From Flavobacterium sp. 245 (GTDB lineage: Bacteria; Bacteroidota; Bacteroidia; Flavobacteriales; Flavobacteriaceae): a stretch of DNA of 64,000 bases. The stretch covers positions 1-64,000 of the forward strand of contig NZ_SNXB01000015.1 in assembly GCF_004362055.1 (NCBI RefSeq), written 5' to 3'. How positions within the stretch are numbered: the stretch's first letter is position 1; every line of letters begins with the position of its first letter. The notes under the pieces were generated by a model. The model had not been told where the DNA came from and did not search any database. It was given only the letters and a program-made list of their open reading frames with translations. The position numbers and the translations under genes are program-made. Of this stretch, positions 18,380 to 26,456 are shown piece after piece.

Positions 18380-18475
18380 ATGAAAAATAGATTACTCCCT
18401 TTATTTGTTGTTTTAGGAACTATCTCTGCTTATTCGCAAGTGGGTGTTGGAACATTAAATCCAAAATCTTCTTGA
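18380..18475 (+). pseudogene. 5' remnant of a secreted-protein gene
   Basis: The reading frame encodes a signal peptide and mature start, MKNRLLPLFVVLGTISAYSQ then VGVGTLNPKSS, a front end very common in flavobacterial secreted or tail-fibre-like proteins (GVGTxNP), and then stops after 31 residues. Immediately after, another frame reads DNKGVFLK, which in intact relatives follows a few residues later. A small deletion or frameshift has thus broken the gene. The second frame runs on into the 132-residue reading frame at 18498. Confidence 0.6.
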
Positions 18476-18497
18476 TAATAAAGGGGTTTTCTTAAAA

Positions 18498-18896
18498 ATG
18501 TTTAAGAGAAATTTCAAAAAAAATTTTGATTTTTCTGAAAATTCATTTCTACTGGAAAATGAAAATGATTATAAAGATTTTGATCGTTCTATATTTGTTG
18601 TTTATGATAAAACTGAAATGATTGACTATTTAAGATTAGAAAAAAAAGGCTCAAATGTTTTAGTTTGTTTATTTGATAGGGGACTATACAGCAGTGTGAC
18701 TTTTTTGGAAGAAATCAATAATCTGATTTTATTAGATCCATCTAAAACAAAGCCGGAAATTGTCAAGGATTTAAAAGCACATTTTGAAAAAAATACTGAA
18801 AGAGAAGAACAAACAGTGAGTTCTATATTTACAGATGCAAAAATTTTTCAAACACAATTTTACAATTTACATAAAGCATTATTTTTTCTTTTGTAA
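18498..18896 (+). CDS. Hypothetical protein, cargo of tRNA-Ser island
   Basis: This 132-residue protein is not recognised. It is acidic and lysine-rich with SNVLVCLFDRGLYSSVTFLEEINNLILLDPS in the middle and a long helix DLKAHFEKNTEREEQTV after it. No signal peptide or membrane segment is seen, though the C terminus is hydrophobic (LHKALFFLL). It lies in frame with the DNKGVFLK remnant just upstream, so the present ORF may be a chimaera created when two genes were joined by deletion. It is bounded by element ends 1 and 2. Confidence 0.45.
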   Translation: MFKRNFKKNFDFSENSFLLENENDYKDFDRSIFVVYDKTEMIDYLRLEKKGSNVLVCLFDRGLYSSVTFLEEINNLILLDPSKTKPEIVKDLKAHFEKNTEREEQTVSSIFTDAKIFQTQFYNLHKALFFLL

Positions 18897-19537
18897 ATGA
18901 ATTTTAATTCACTTTAAAATAAAGAATAAAATTTTACCTAATCTTACTCAATATTTTTTATCATAGGTAAATTTAAGTTTGGTTTAATTTTCTTTGTTCA
19001 AGTTGTAACACATTCTGTTTGTTATTATATTTTCACTGTATCCTGTTGTTTTTTCGGGATATTGTAACTCTTAAAAATCTTTAACTCTTTTTTATTCCAC
19101 TACTCAAGCCCTAACTTTTTCATATGCTTATTTACTGTGGTACATGATGTTTGATATACTAAATATTATAGCTATACTGTAATTCTTCGACACACATAAC
19201 GTTGTCTAAAAGCAAGGAATATGGGAGCGATTTCTTTCTGTATTAAGATTTTCCTTTTTGCTTTTCTTTAGCTAAGCCATTCTTCCATGTGTATTTCTTC
19301 CTTTTAAACCATATTTTAGATTTACGAAACACGACTTCCACTTGAGGTTATTTCATTCATTTTTTTCTCAATACTCACATGCAGTATGTCTAAGCTACTT
19401 TGAATAATTTTTTCTTTTTGCATTTCAAAATTTATCGATTTAAAAACAGACAGAATTTTATGATCTCAGTATTTATAGAAGTTAAGAGAGCATAGAGGTA
19501 TACTGAAAGACTGGGTTCACTTTTTTTTATGATCAGC
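18897..19537. other. Gene-poor AT-rich stretch in the tRNA-Ser island
   Basis: Neither strand shows a reading frame with coding character over about 640 bases. The reverse strand has short fragments with Lys/Arg-rich translations but frequent stops, compatible with a heavily decayed gene. I see no RNA gene or clear repeat here. Confidence 0.5.
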
Positions 19538-19577
19538 CAAAAACGACGAAACCCCTAGTGTTTAATAGGGGTTTCGA
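19538..19577 (-). terminator. Terminator beside tRNA-fragment att copy 2
   Basis: CGAAACCCCTA pairs with TAGGGGTTTCG over a short loop, followed on the minus strand by TCGTTTTTGG. It sits just past the tRNA 3' fragment at 19584, in the same relation as the terminators of the intact tRNA-Ser genes. Confidence 0.65.
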
Positions 19578-19583
19578 GTTTTA

Positions 19584-19829
19584 GCGGAGAAAGAGGGATT
19601 CGAACTGTAAATCCAAGACCTCCTTTATATACTGCATTTTTAATATTTGTAACCGGGTTCAAAATGTACTGCGCCACGATTCTGCCACTGAATTTTCAAG
19701 TGTTTTTATAAATATTAAACCTTTAACTTGTTTAAAATGAATGTTATAATTCACCTTGTAAATCAAATGTAAATAATTTTTTATAATAAAAAAACTGAAA
19801 ATGGCAGCTTTAACTTTTTGTGGCAAAAA
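19584..19829 (-). mobile_element. Element end 2: tRNA-Ser 3' fragment plus arm-like repeats
   Basis: Bases 19584-19604 exactly match the tRNA-Ser 3' end (GCGGAGAAAGAGGGATTCGA). GCGCCACGATTCTGCCAC follows at 19671-19688 and TTAACTTTTTGTGGCAAAAA at 19810-19829. The last two repeats recur at element end 3 (24448-24463 and 24500-24519). The arrangement is that of a core attachment site with inverted arm-type recombinase sites. No integrase gene lies nearby. Confidence 0.75.
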
Positions 19830-19954
19830 TAGTATAGAGTCCCATGTAAAATCAGGTATAAATACGCGTAGTTAATAATTTAAATCCTATTAAATTTGAC
19901 TTAACTTATTTGTTTATAGATTGTTATGAAACAACATGTATTATCCTTCTGCAT

Positions 19955-21592
19955 ATGAAAAAAAACTACTTATTCCTTCTTTTGTTTTTTTGGGGAACAA
20001 TTGCTGTCACACATGCCCAAGATTCTCAAGAACTTGTTTTAAAATTCGATCTAGCAACTCAAAGCCTGCTGCAAAAAGGAATTATTCCTTTCGATAAAAA
20101 GTTTGATCTGGTCCTGGAAAAGATGCCCAAGACAAAAATAAAATATATCCATGCCTATCAAACAGTCTACAAAAATGGCGAGCGGTTATATAAAATTAAC
20201 AAATTTAAAGACTGTCCTGACAGCACTGGTACGGTTAAATATACTTCAGTTGCAGTTAAAGATTTGGATTTGAAATTTACTCAAAAAGGAGACACTTTGC
20301 GCATAAAGTTTGATCCGTTGAAACCAAACGTCGAATTTGCAGTTCACATCGTCACAGAGTTAGATCCTAATACTAAAAAAATGCTCATGCAGCTTAATAC
20401 TGCTTTGTCCAAAAATGAAAAAGGCACTAAAGAATACGGGGCAATTGACAAAGTTACGACTTTTAGGGATGGAGATGTTGTACTCACTTATTTTAATATT
20501 GGTTTGGATGGCTACAAGAAATTGTATGATGATAACTTTAAAGATGCTTACGATTCCATGGCCAATAGTAATGTTTTTAAAACAACAGCTTTGATCAGTG
20601 AAGTTAATATTCAGGCGTATGATGGTGCGACCAGTAAAAATGTGACAGACAGTACAGGAGGGTACCTATTATTGGAAACAGCCAGAAAGAAACAATTTAA
20701 TGACATTCTTTTAGGCAGGAGAGATATCAATAATGCACTCGCCGATTCGGAAAAGAGTATTGCAGATGATCGTTCACCAGAGAAGCGAATTATCAATCTT
20801 AAAAATAATATCAAATATTTCGATGAAGTTCAAAGAAAACTCACAGGCGTGATTTCAAAGGGAATTACATGGTACAAAATAGAAAATAAAAGAATTGATT
20901 TAAATCTTGTAAAGGAACAGGTCGAACAGCTAAGAGCAGAACTTCAGTTTAATTTTGATTTGATTAATTCTGCACTTAAAAAAATCGATGCTACCATTTC
21001 AAAAGCTAAAGATATGGGGCAGGTAGTTTACTTTTCAAGCAATACTCAGGCACTTGATTTAAAAACAGCAGGAGGGAATATACTTTTTCTCGATCTTGGC
21101 TTTACCAGTATTTTTGCTACGGACTTAAATAATGAAATAGCACACATTCCAAAATTATTTGTGGGTTTTAGCATTTATTTCAGACCAATAGATTCCAATA
21201 CGAGACGGGGAAAATTCAAGGATTACAAAGATGCAAAAAATATGGGGTGTATCGTTAATAATAATTCACTCTCCGAGTATGGTCCTGATTATGGTATTGC
21301 CAGCAGATGGAATATATGGCAGCGTTTATCTCTAAGTGTCGGCATCACATTGGGTTCAATGGACAACAAGGATTTTGATAATTATTACAGCGGAAACTCT
21401 CTAGTTCTGGGACCTGCTTATCGTTTTGCCAGGGCATTTAAGGTCAGTAGCGGGGTAGCACTATTGAAAAGAAGTTCTACAAATCCGCTTATTTCGGAAA
21501 AACATGTAGTTGCTGGGGCTTACGTGTCTTTATCTGTTGACATAGATGTGATCAGCAAAATTTCGGACGTTACTAAAATGATATTCAAATGA
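19955..21592 (+). CDS. Secreted protein of unknown function, island cargo
   Basis: Start chosen at 19955 because MKKNYLFLLLFFWGTIAVTHAQ is a clear Sec signal; the frame opens 15 codons earlier without one. The mature 520-residue protein has a beta-rich N-terminal part (to about 200), a helical, coiled-coil-like middle (about 270-350, RKKQFNDILLGRRDINNALADSEKSI and VKEQVEQLRAELQFNFDLIN), and a C-terminal part with alternating aromatic/hydrophobic strands (NIWQRLSLSVGITLGSM) that could form a small beta-barrel or outer-membrane-associated domain. No family is recognised. Its ATGA overlaps the next lipoprotein gene, implying joint translation and probably a shared complex. Confidence 0.6.
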   Translation: MKKNYLFLLLFFWGTIAVTHAQDSQELVLKFDLATQSLLQKGIIPFDKKFDLVLEKMPKTKIKYIHAYQTVYKNGERLYKINKFKDCPDSTGTVKYTSVAVKDLDLKFTQKGDTLRIKFDPLKPNVEFAVHIVTELDPNTKKMLMQLNTALSKNEKGTKEYGAIDKVTTFRDGDVVLTYFNIGLDGYKKLYDDNFKDAYDSMANSNVFKTTALISEVNIQAYDGATSKNVTDSTGGYLLLETARKKQFNDILLGRRDINNALADSEKSIADDRSPEKRIINLKNNIKYFDEVQRKLTGVISKGITWYKIENKRIDLNLVKEQVEQLRAELQFNFDLINSALKKIDATISKAKDMGQVVYFSSNTQALDLKTAGGNILFLDLGFTSIFATDLNNEIAHIPKLFVGFSIYFRPIDSNTRRGKFKDYKDAKNMGCIVNNNSLSEYGPDYGIASRWNIWQRLSLSVGITLGSMDNKDFDNYYSGNSLVLGPAYRFARAFKVSSGVALLKRSSTNPLISEKHVVAGAYVSLSVDIDVISKISDVTKMIFK

Positions 21593-22317
21593 AAAAAGTA
21601 GTTTTATATTTTTCGGTATTATTGCTGTTCTCATGCACGCCAAGTGCCGATATAGACCAAGTCTTTACAGATTTTTCCATTAGTGCAGAGGAAATTCCGG
21701 CAGATGGCCAGTCTATGGTTAATATTACGGTTAAGTTAAATGATAAAACTGATGTGGATCGCAGGAATGTGATATTTAAAACATCTGGAGGAATTTTTAT
21801 CTCCTCAAGCAAAGATACTGAAGTAATAAAGGCAGAATACGAGCAGGGGCGTCTAGTTGCAAAAACAACCTTAAAAGTATCCACCAAACCCGGTAACATA
21901 ACTTTGTCTGTTGCTCCTGAATATGATAGCAAAGTTGCGGATTTTGTTTTGGAAAAAACAATTGCTGCCGTACCTTCAAAAGTTTCTTCCCTGAATGTAG
22001 AGCCTTCATCATTTGGTATTGGATCTAATTATTTGACGGAAGTTCAGATAACAGGAAATCTTAGAAACAGTGCCGGTAAATTTGTCTCTAATGGCCATAA
22101 AGTAGTCTTTAATGATTTTCTGGCCGATGGGTCATCTGCAGGAGGAGCATTTCGAGAAGTGCAGGCAGAAACTGGCGCAGAGTCTAAAGTCTCATGTTAT
22201 TACGCAGCAACTCAATATCCTATTGGAACAGCAATAACAATAAGATGTACAGTAGTTGACGAAAATAATTTGCCAACTGCCTTAGCAAGTGTTGTCAAAC
22301 TAACAATTAATCAATAA
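21589..22317 (+). CDS. Lipoprotein with two Ig-like (Big-type) domains
   Basis: The signal MKKVVLYFSVLLLFSCTPS has the lipid-bearing Cys at residue 16. The rest forms two invasin/Big-1-like beta-sandwich repeats: one over about residues 25-120 (ISAEEIPADGQSMVNITVKL...ITLSVAPEY), another over about 130-242 (VEPSSFGIGSNYLTEVQITGNLRNSAGKFVSNGHKVVF). Such domains act as surface spacers or adhesion modules. It overlaps the preceding gene by 4 bases and precedes the 86-residue gene by 5, so the trio is one operon. Confidence 0.7.
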   Translation: MKKVVLYFSVLLLFSCTPSADIDQVFTDFSISAEEIPADGQSMVNITVKLNDKTDVDRRNVIFKTSGGIFISSSKDTEVIKAEYEQGRLVAKTTLKVSTKPGNITLSVAPEYDSKVADFVLEKTIAAVPSKVSSLNVEPSSFGIGSNYLTEVQITGNLRNSAGKFVSNGHKVVFNDFLADGSSAGGAFREVQAETGAESKVSCYYAATQYPIGTAITIRCTVVDENNLPTALASVVKLTINQ

Positions 22318-22322
22318 GTACT

Positions 22323-22583
22323 ATGGGAAAATTAAAAGTAAGCCAATTGAAAAATTTGCGTACAGTTCTTTTAAAAAAAGATCTGATAGAAATGCTGGAG
22401 ACGCATTTAGCGGAACACGATATTAATGATATTGAAATAAGATCTATTCAATTTAAGCGAAAAGATGCAGTTTCAAACAATATGTCAGTACGTTTTGAAG
22501 GTTGTCCGGACGGACACGAATTAAGACTGTCTTGCTCAGATAATGGCAGCTGTGTCTATAAATGTATGCCAATATATGAATAG
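22323..22583 (+). CDS. Small cytosolic protein of unknown function
   Basis: This 86-residue protein lacks a signal or membrane segment. The first half is a Lys-rich helix pair (KLKVSQLKNLRTVLLKKDLIEMLETHLAEHD), the second a beta-rich part with four Cys (CPDGHELRLSCSDNGSCVYKCMP), arranged so they could bind a metal or form a fold around two pairs. No family is recognised. It is closely linked to the two secreted-protein genes upstream. Confidence 0.45.
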   Translation: MGKLKVSQLKNLRTVLLKKDLIEMLETHLAEHDINDIEIRSIQFKRKDAVSNNMSVRFEGCPDGHELRLSCSDNGSCVYKCMPIYE

Positions 22584-22912
22584 CTACACTTTGGAAATGT
22601 TTTAAAACTATGCAAGTCAGACTTTAATGATGATTTGTTGATTATAGATGCGCTGATTTTTTTATGCGTTTTAAAAGGCAGATTGTTGTAAAGTCAGTAT
22701 TGATGGTCTTTGGGGTTTGTTTGGAAGCATACTGTATGCATTGCCATAAATTCCAATGAAAAATAAGAACTCAACAGCATTAATATGGTTTTTCATGCTA
22801 AGCTGTTATATGAATATGTTGGTGAATCACAATTAGAGTTTTATGCCATTCCCATTAAAAAGTTCTGGAAACATCTAAAGCTTTTTTCGGACTAATTTTA
22901 AATAGTGGAAAT
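22584..22912. other. Spacer in the island; possible gene remnants
   Basis: No full gene is supported. A 36-codon frame from 22785 to 22895 (ending KKFWKHLKLFSD) and a 31-codon frame with a signal-like start near 22662 are too short to call. They may be remnants of a lost gene between the 86-residue and 403-residue products. Confidence 0.4.
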
Positions 22913-24124
22913 ATGAAAATAGGAATTTACATTTCAGGTCTTGGACAGTCTGTAGAGAATGAATCAGTAGACAAGTATGCCACGCGGTTGATGAATGAAA
23001 TGAACTTTAACACCAATGGGATTAAATACGTACTTAAAATTGAAATTATTAATTATACAGAAGATCAGCAGAGTAATGTAGTTAGTATTTATGGGGAAAA
23101 AGAGCCCGATAAAATAGTATATAAGATATACGATTTTAAATACCACAATTTGCTTACTGACAAATTCAACAGTTATTCGATCATTTCAAAAAATTTCTGG
23201 CTCTTTTTATTGGTATTTAGAAAGTTTCCGGTAGTATTCAAAAGACTTTTTGCCCGCGAAAGCTATAGCAGGCCTTTACAGACCTTTTATATATTTTTGA
23301 TTTTTCTGATAATAGCACTTGCCGTATTGTTTATGATTCCGGCAGCAATTACAGCCATAACAGGCCTTTCAGAAAATCTAAAAGTCAGAGATTTGCTATA
23401 TGATTTTAAAAATTTTATAGGTGTTGGGGATATTCCATTTATTTCTAAAGAGGGTATGGAAAATATTTCAAAAGCTGTAGTGTCAATAACTGCAGTACTT
23501 ATAGTGATAATTCCAAACGCCAATGTTCTACTCAGCAATTTGGCTACAGAATTTGTATGTGCTAATGATTATATACAACAAGGGTCTCAGAAACAGCTGA
23601 TATTGGGTAATCTGGAACTCCTGGTTGACTACATATCGGAGAATGAAAAAGATTGTAAGTTGCATTTTCATACCTACAGTTTTGGAAGCATACTCGCCCT
23701 TGATTACATTTATCCTTTTGGAAATAAGGTTTCAAAGAATGCTGAAATGTTTTGTGAAGCGCTTGTTACAATAGGAACACCATTCGAATTCATTAAGTCG
23801 TATTATCCATTATTTTATAAAAAACGAAAATTAGAGCTTGGGGATAAACTTCATTGGCTTAATGTGTATTCGACCATTGATGCCCTTGCAACAAATTTCA
23901 GGAAGGATGCAAAAGAAGGAGAATCTGAATTTGGGATTGAAAAAATGTCAAACAGGCCAAAAAACATAAATTATGAGGTGGTAAGCATGGAGCGTGTAGG
24001 TTTGATTGATTTCTTGCTTTTATATACCATAAAAGTCCATGGAATGTATTGGGATGATAAGACAGAGGGGCAAAGTTGCTTAGGTTATATTTATCAAGAA
24101 ATGAAAATTAGAAATTTGATTTAG
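22913..24124 (+). CDS. Membrane-anchored alpha/beta hydrolase-like protein, island cargo
   Basis: The 403-residue protein opens with KIGIYISGLGQSV, like the first strand of a lipase-type alpha/beta fold. It then has two membrane helices (about residues 122-145, FYIFLIFLIIALAVLFMIPA, and about 185-205). After these come FHTYSFGSILALDYIYP, a nucleophile elbow in which the first Gly of GxSxG is Tyr-replaced, VTIGTPFEFI, NVYSTIDALATNF with a candidate Asp, and KVHGMYWDDK with a candidate His. This resembles lipase-like hydrolases acting at the inner membrane. Substrate is unknown. It may belong with the three genes upstream, though a 329-base gap separates them. Confidence 0.6.
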   Translation: MKIGIYISGLGQSVENESVDKYATRLMNEMNFNTNGIKYVLKIEIINYTEDQQSNVVSIYGEKEPDKIVYKIYDFKYHNLLTDKFNSYSIISKNFWLFLLVFRKFPVVFKRLFARESYSRPLQTFYIFLIFLIIALAVLFMIPAAITAITGLSENLKVRDLLYDFKNFIGVGDIPFISKEGMENISKAVVSITAVLIVIIPNANVLLSNLATEFVCANDYIQQGSQKQLILGNLELLVDYISENEKDCKLHFHTYSFGSILALDYIYPFGNKVSKNAEMFCEALVTIGTPFEFIKSYYPLFYKKRKLELGDKLHWLNVYSTIDALATNFRKDAKEGESEFGIEKMSNRPKNINYEVVSMERVGLIDFLLLYTIKVHGMYWDDKTEGQSCLGYIYQEMKIRNLI

Positions 24125-24368
24125 TATTTTCAAAATTAATTAGTGGTTGCCCAGGCTTCATTCTTATTATCAGATCGAGGGCTTTCTAACATAAATGCTA
24201 TTTTTATGTATTCTGAAACCAAATTTATGGCTGCAAGATCGCAGGAATACAAAATGCATATGAAAGAAATAAACCAATTTTTTACATCAGAATAACAGCA
24301 AATTAATAATTAGTTTGGTAAGAAAACTGATCTACTTTTTTTAAATAATTTATATTTTTTCTAATTTT
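24125..24368. other. Spacer with a possible decayed C-terminal gene fragment
   Basis: A short frame ends with MYSETKFMAARSQEYKMHM and a stop near 24297, preceded in frame by a stop, so it looks like the leftover tail of a lost gene. Nothing else recognisable. Confidence 0.35.
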
Positions 24369-24565
24369 GAAGAGGGACTCTCTGCAATTCCAACCCAAAG
24401 TTCTCAATCCTTGGTTCTGCTGGGCTTATAATTTTAAAACACCATTTGCCACGATTCTGCCACAAAATTTGAAATGGTTAATTATTTTGTGAATTCGCCT
24501 TAACTTTTTGTGGCAAAAAAGGTATCCACTCCACTTTGAAAATGCGCCACGAATGCGCCACAAAG
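24369..24565 (-). mobile_element. Element end 3: decayed att fragment plus arm-like repeats
   Basis: AGAGGGACTCTCTGCAATTC at 24371-24390 is a degenerate relative of the att sequence at 19594. TTGCCACGATTCTGCCAC (24447-24463) and TTAACTTTTTGTGGCAAAAA (24500-24519) match element end 2 almost base for base. Beyond them AATGCGCCAC is repeated in tandem at 24541-24562, next to the terminator of the intact tRNA. These look like arm-type sites of a tyrosine recombinase. Confidence 0.6.
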
Positions 24566-24601
24566 TTTTTGTTCGATTTTATAAATATTGAAAAGCGGTA
24601 T

Positions 24602-24641
24602 AAAAGAAAAAACCCTGCAAATCGTTTGATTTGCAGGGTTT
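24602..24641 (-). terminator. Terminator downstream of tRNA-Ser copy 2
   Basis: AAACCCTGCAAATC pairs perfectly with GATTTGCAGGGTTT over a four-base loop, and the minus strand continues with TTTTTCTTTT. It ends transcription of the tRNA-Ser gene 57 bases away. Confidence 0.85.
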
Positions 24642-24697
24642 ACCGCTCTTTTTGGCCTTTTTTGAAAACTTTGAAAAGTCTCTTTTTTAGCCTTCAG

Positions 24698-24782
24698 CGG
24701 AGAAAGAGGGATTCGAACCCCCGGACCTGTTACAGTCAACAGTTTTCAAGACTGCCGCATTCGACCGCTCTGCCATTTCTCC
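24698..24782 (-). tRNA. tRNA-Ser (anticodon UGA), copy 2
   Basis: It is identical over 85 bases to the tRNA at 17463-17547, with the same anticodon TGA, a long variable arm, and no encoded CCA. About 40 bases of the upstream (promoter) side are also identical, up to GAGTGCAAATATA. The 3' end is the presumed integration target of the elements to its left. Confidence 0.95.
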
Positions 24783-24921
24783 AGTATGTTGCTCTCATTA
24801 TCTGATTGCGAGTGCAAATATAGTACGCTTTTCTGATTATAAAAACTTTTTTGGCGATTTTTTTAACTTAATTTTCAAGTATCTAATTATCAGTATTTCC
24901 GAAAAGTATTTTTTTGAAAAT

Positions 24922-25320
24922 TTATTCTAAATCATCTAAAATTGGCACTGGTTTTTTGTTTTCGTCGACTGCAACAAACGAAAAAGTTCCTGAAACTACA
25001 GTTTCGCGAAGTTCTGAATACATTTGTTCCATGAAAATATCAACGTGAATTTTACAGCTTGTTCTTCCAACGCTATCAACTTTTGCTACTAATTCGATTA
25101 AAGTTCCAGCCGGAATCGCTTTTTTAAAGTCAATTTGCCCCGTAGATATTGTCACTACTTTTTTTCGGCTGAATCTTGTAGCGCAAATAAAAGCAACTTC
25201 GTCCATCAAATGAAGTGCAGTTCCTCCAAATAAAGTGTCGTAATGATTCGTTGTGCTAGGAAAAACAGCTTTGAAAATATGCGTTTCAGATTTTATGATT
25301 CTTTCTTCTAATGTACCCAT
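24922..25320 (-). CDS. Acyl-CoA thioesterase, hotdog fold
   Basis: The protein would hydrolyse acyl-CoA thioesters in the cytoplasm. It has the hotdog motif [36 protein letters not shown], with the Asp in the MDE segment, as in YciA/BACH-type enzymes, followed by [33 protein letters not shown]. The length of 132 residues is normal for single-domain members. It starts 1 base after the ribBA stop and is probably the last gene of that operon. Confidence 0.9.
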   Translation of the reverse strand: MGTLEERIIKSETHIFKAVFPSTTNHYDTLFGGTALHLMDEVAFICATRFSRKKVVTISTGQIDFKKAIPAGTLIELVAKVDSVGRTSCKIHVDIFMEQMYSELRETVVSGTFSFVAVDENKKPVPILDDLE

Positions 25321-25321
25321 A

Positions 25322-26452
25322 TTAATAACTTACGTATTCAGTAATTTCAAGTCCATACCCAATCATACCAACACGTTTTGTTTGCTGTGTATTCGAAACT
25401 AATCTAATTTTAGAAATATCGATGTCATGAAGAATTTGAGCTCCAATTCCGTAGTCTTTACTGTCAATAATTACTTTAGGTGCTTTTAACGTTCCTTGCG
25501 ATTGTAATGATTTAAGTTCAGAAATTCTATTTAAAACATTAACTGCCGTCATATCCTGATTAATAAAGATAATAGCACCTTTGCCGTTTTCATTAATCAC
25601 TTTAAACATGTCGTCAAGCTGTTGTTCGGCATTATTGGTTAAAGTGCCCAATAAATCATTATTTACTTGTGAAGAGTGGATTCTAGTTAAAATTGGTTCA
25701 CCTAAATTCCAAGTTCCTTTAGTTAAAGCAATATGAATTTGTTTGTTTGTAGTCTGTTCGTAAGCTCTTAATCTAAATGTTCCAAAACGGGTTTCAATAT
25801 CAAAATCCTCTTTTTTAACAATCAGACTGTCGTGCTGCATTCTGTAGGCAACTAAATCTTCAATAGAAACTAATTTCAAGTCGAATTTTTTTGCTACTTC
25901 AATAAGTTGAGGTAGGCGTGACATTGTTCCGTCTTCATTTAAAATTTCGCAAATCACACCGGCAGGTTTGAATCCTGCTAATCTCGCAAAATCAATTGCT
26001 GCTTCTGTATGCCCTGTTCTTCTTAAAACGCCTCCTTGTTTAGCGATCAATGGAAAAATATGTCCAGGACGCGCTAAATCGTGCGGTTTTGTGTTTGGAT
26101 CAACTAAAGATTGAACAGTTTTTGATCTGTCAGCGGCAGAAATACCGGTTGTTACTCCATGACCTTTTAAATCAACAGAAACTGTAAAGGCAGTTTCCAT
26201 GTGATCTGTATTATTCGTAACCATTGCACGCAAATCTAATTCTTTGCAACGACTTTCTGTAAGTGGTGTACAAATTAATCCGCGTCCGTGCGTTGCCATA
26301 AAGTTGATCATTTCCGGAGTTACTTTTTCGGCTGCTGCCAAAAAATCACCTTCATTCTCACGATCTTCATCATCGACTACAATGATTACTTTACCTTGAC
26401 GAATATCTTCTATAGCTTCTTCAATGGTATTTAGTTGTATTTTTGCTGACAT
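25322..26452 (-). CDS. ribBA: Dihydroxybutanone-4-phosphate synthase with degenerate GTP cyclohydrolase II domain
   Basis: The N-terminal RibB half (about residues 1-205) makes 3,4-dihydroxy-2-butanone 4-phosphate for riboflavin; [46 protein letters not shown] are intact. The C-terminal half resembles RibA, but the zinc-binding segment has lost its cysteines: [22 protein letters not shown] stands where HSECLTGD...GSLRCDCGPQL is expected. So the cyclohydrolase activity is probably gone and another RibA must exist. Start at 26452 ([14 protein letters not shown]); an upstream in-frame ATG lies inside the preceding gene. Confidence 0.93.
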   Translation of the reverse strand: MSAKIQLNTIEEAIEDIRQGKVIIVVDDEDRENEGDFLAAAEKVTPEMINFMATHGRGLICTPLTESRCKELDLRAMVTNNTDHMETAFTVSVDLKGHGVTTGISAADRSKTVQSLVDPNTKPHDLARPGHIFPLIAKQGGVLRRTGHTEAAIDFARLAGFKPAGVICEILNEDGTMSRLPQLIEVAKKFDLKLVSIEDLVAYRMQHDSLIVKKEDFDIETRFGTFRLRAYEQTTNKQIHIALTKGTWNLGEPILTRIHSSQVNNDLLGTLTNNAEQQLDDMFKVINENGKGAIIFINQDMTAVNVLNRISELKSLQSQGTLKAPKVIIDSKDYGIGAQILHDIDISKIRLVSNTQQTKRVGMIGYGLEITEYVSY

Positions 26453-26456
26453 AATT

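Noticed and set aside
18897-19537. Remnant of a tyrosine integrase on the minus strand
   Set aside because: Translations show isolated basic patches but no recombinase motif such as HxxR or the active-site Tyr region.
24500-24805. Open frames on both strands across tRNA-Ser copy 2
   Set aside because: They overlap the tRNA and its terminator, and their translations are of tRNA-derived sequence.
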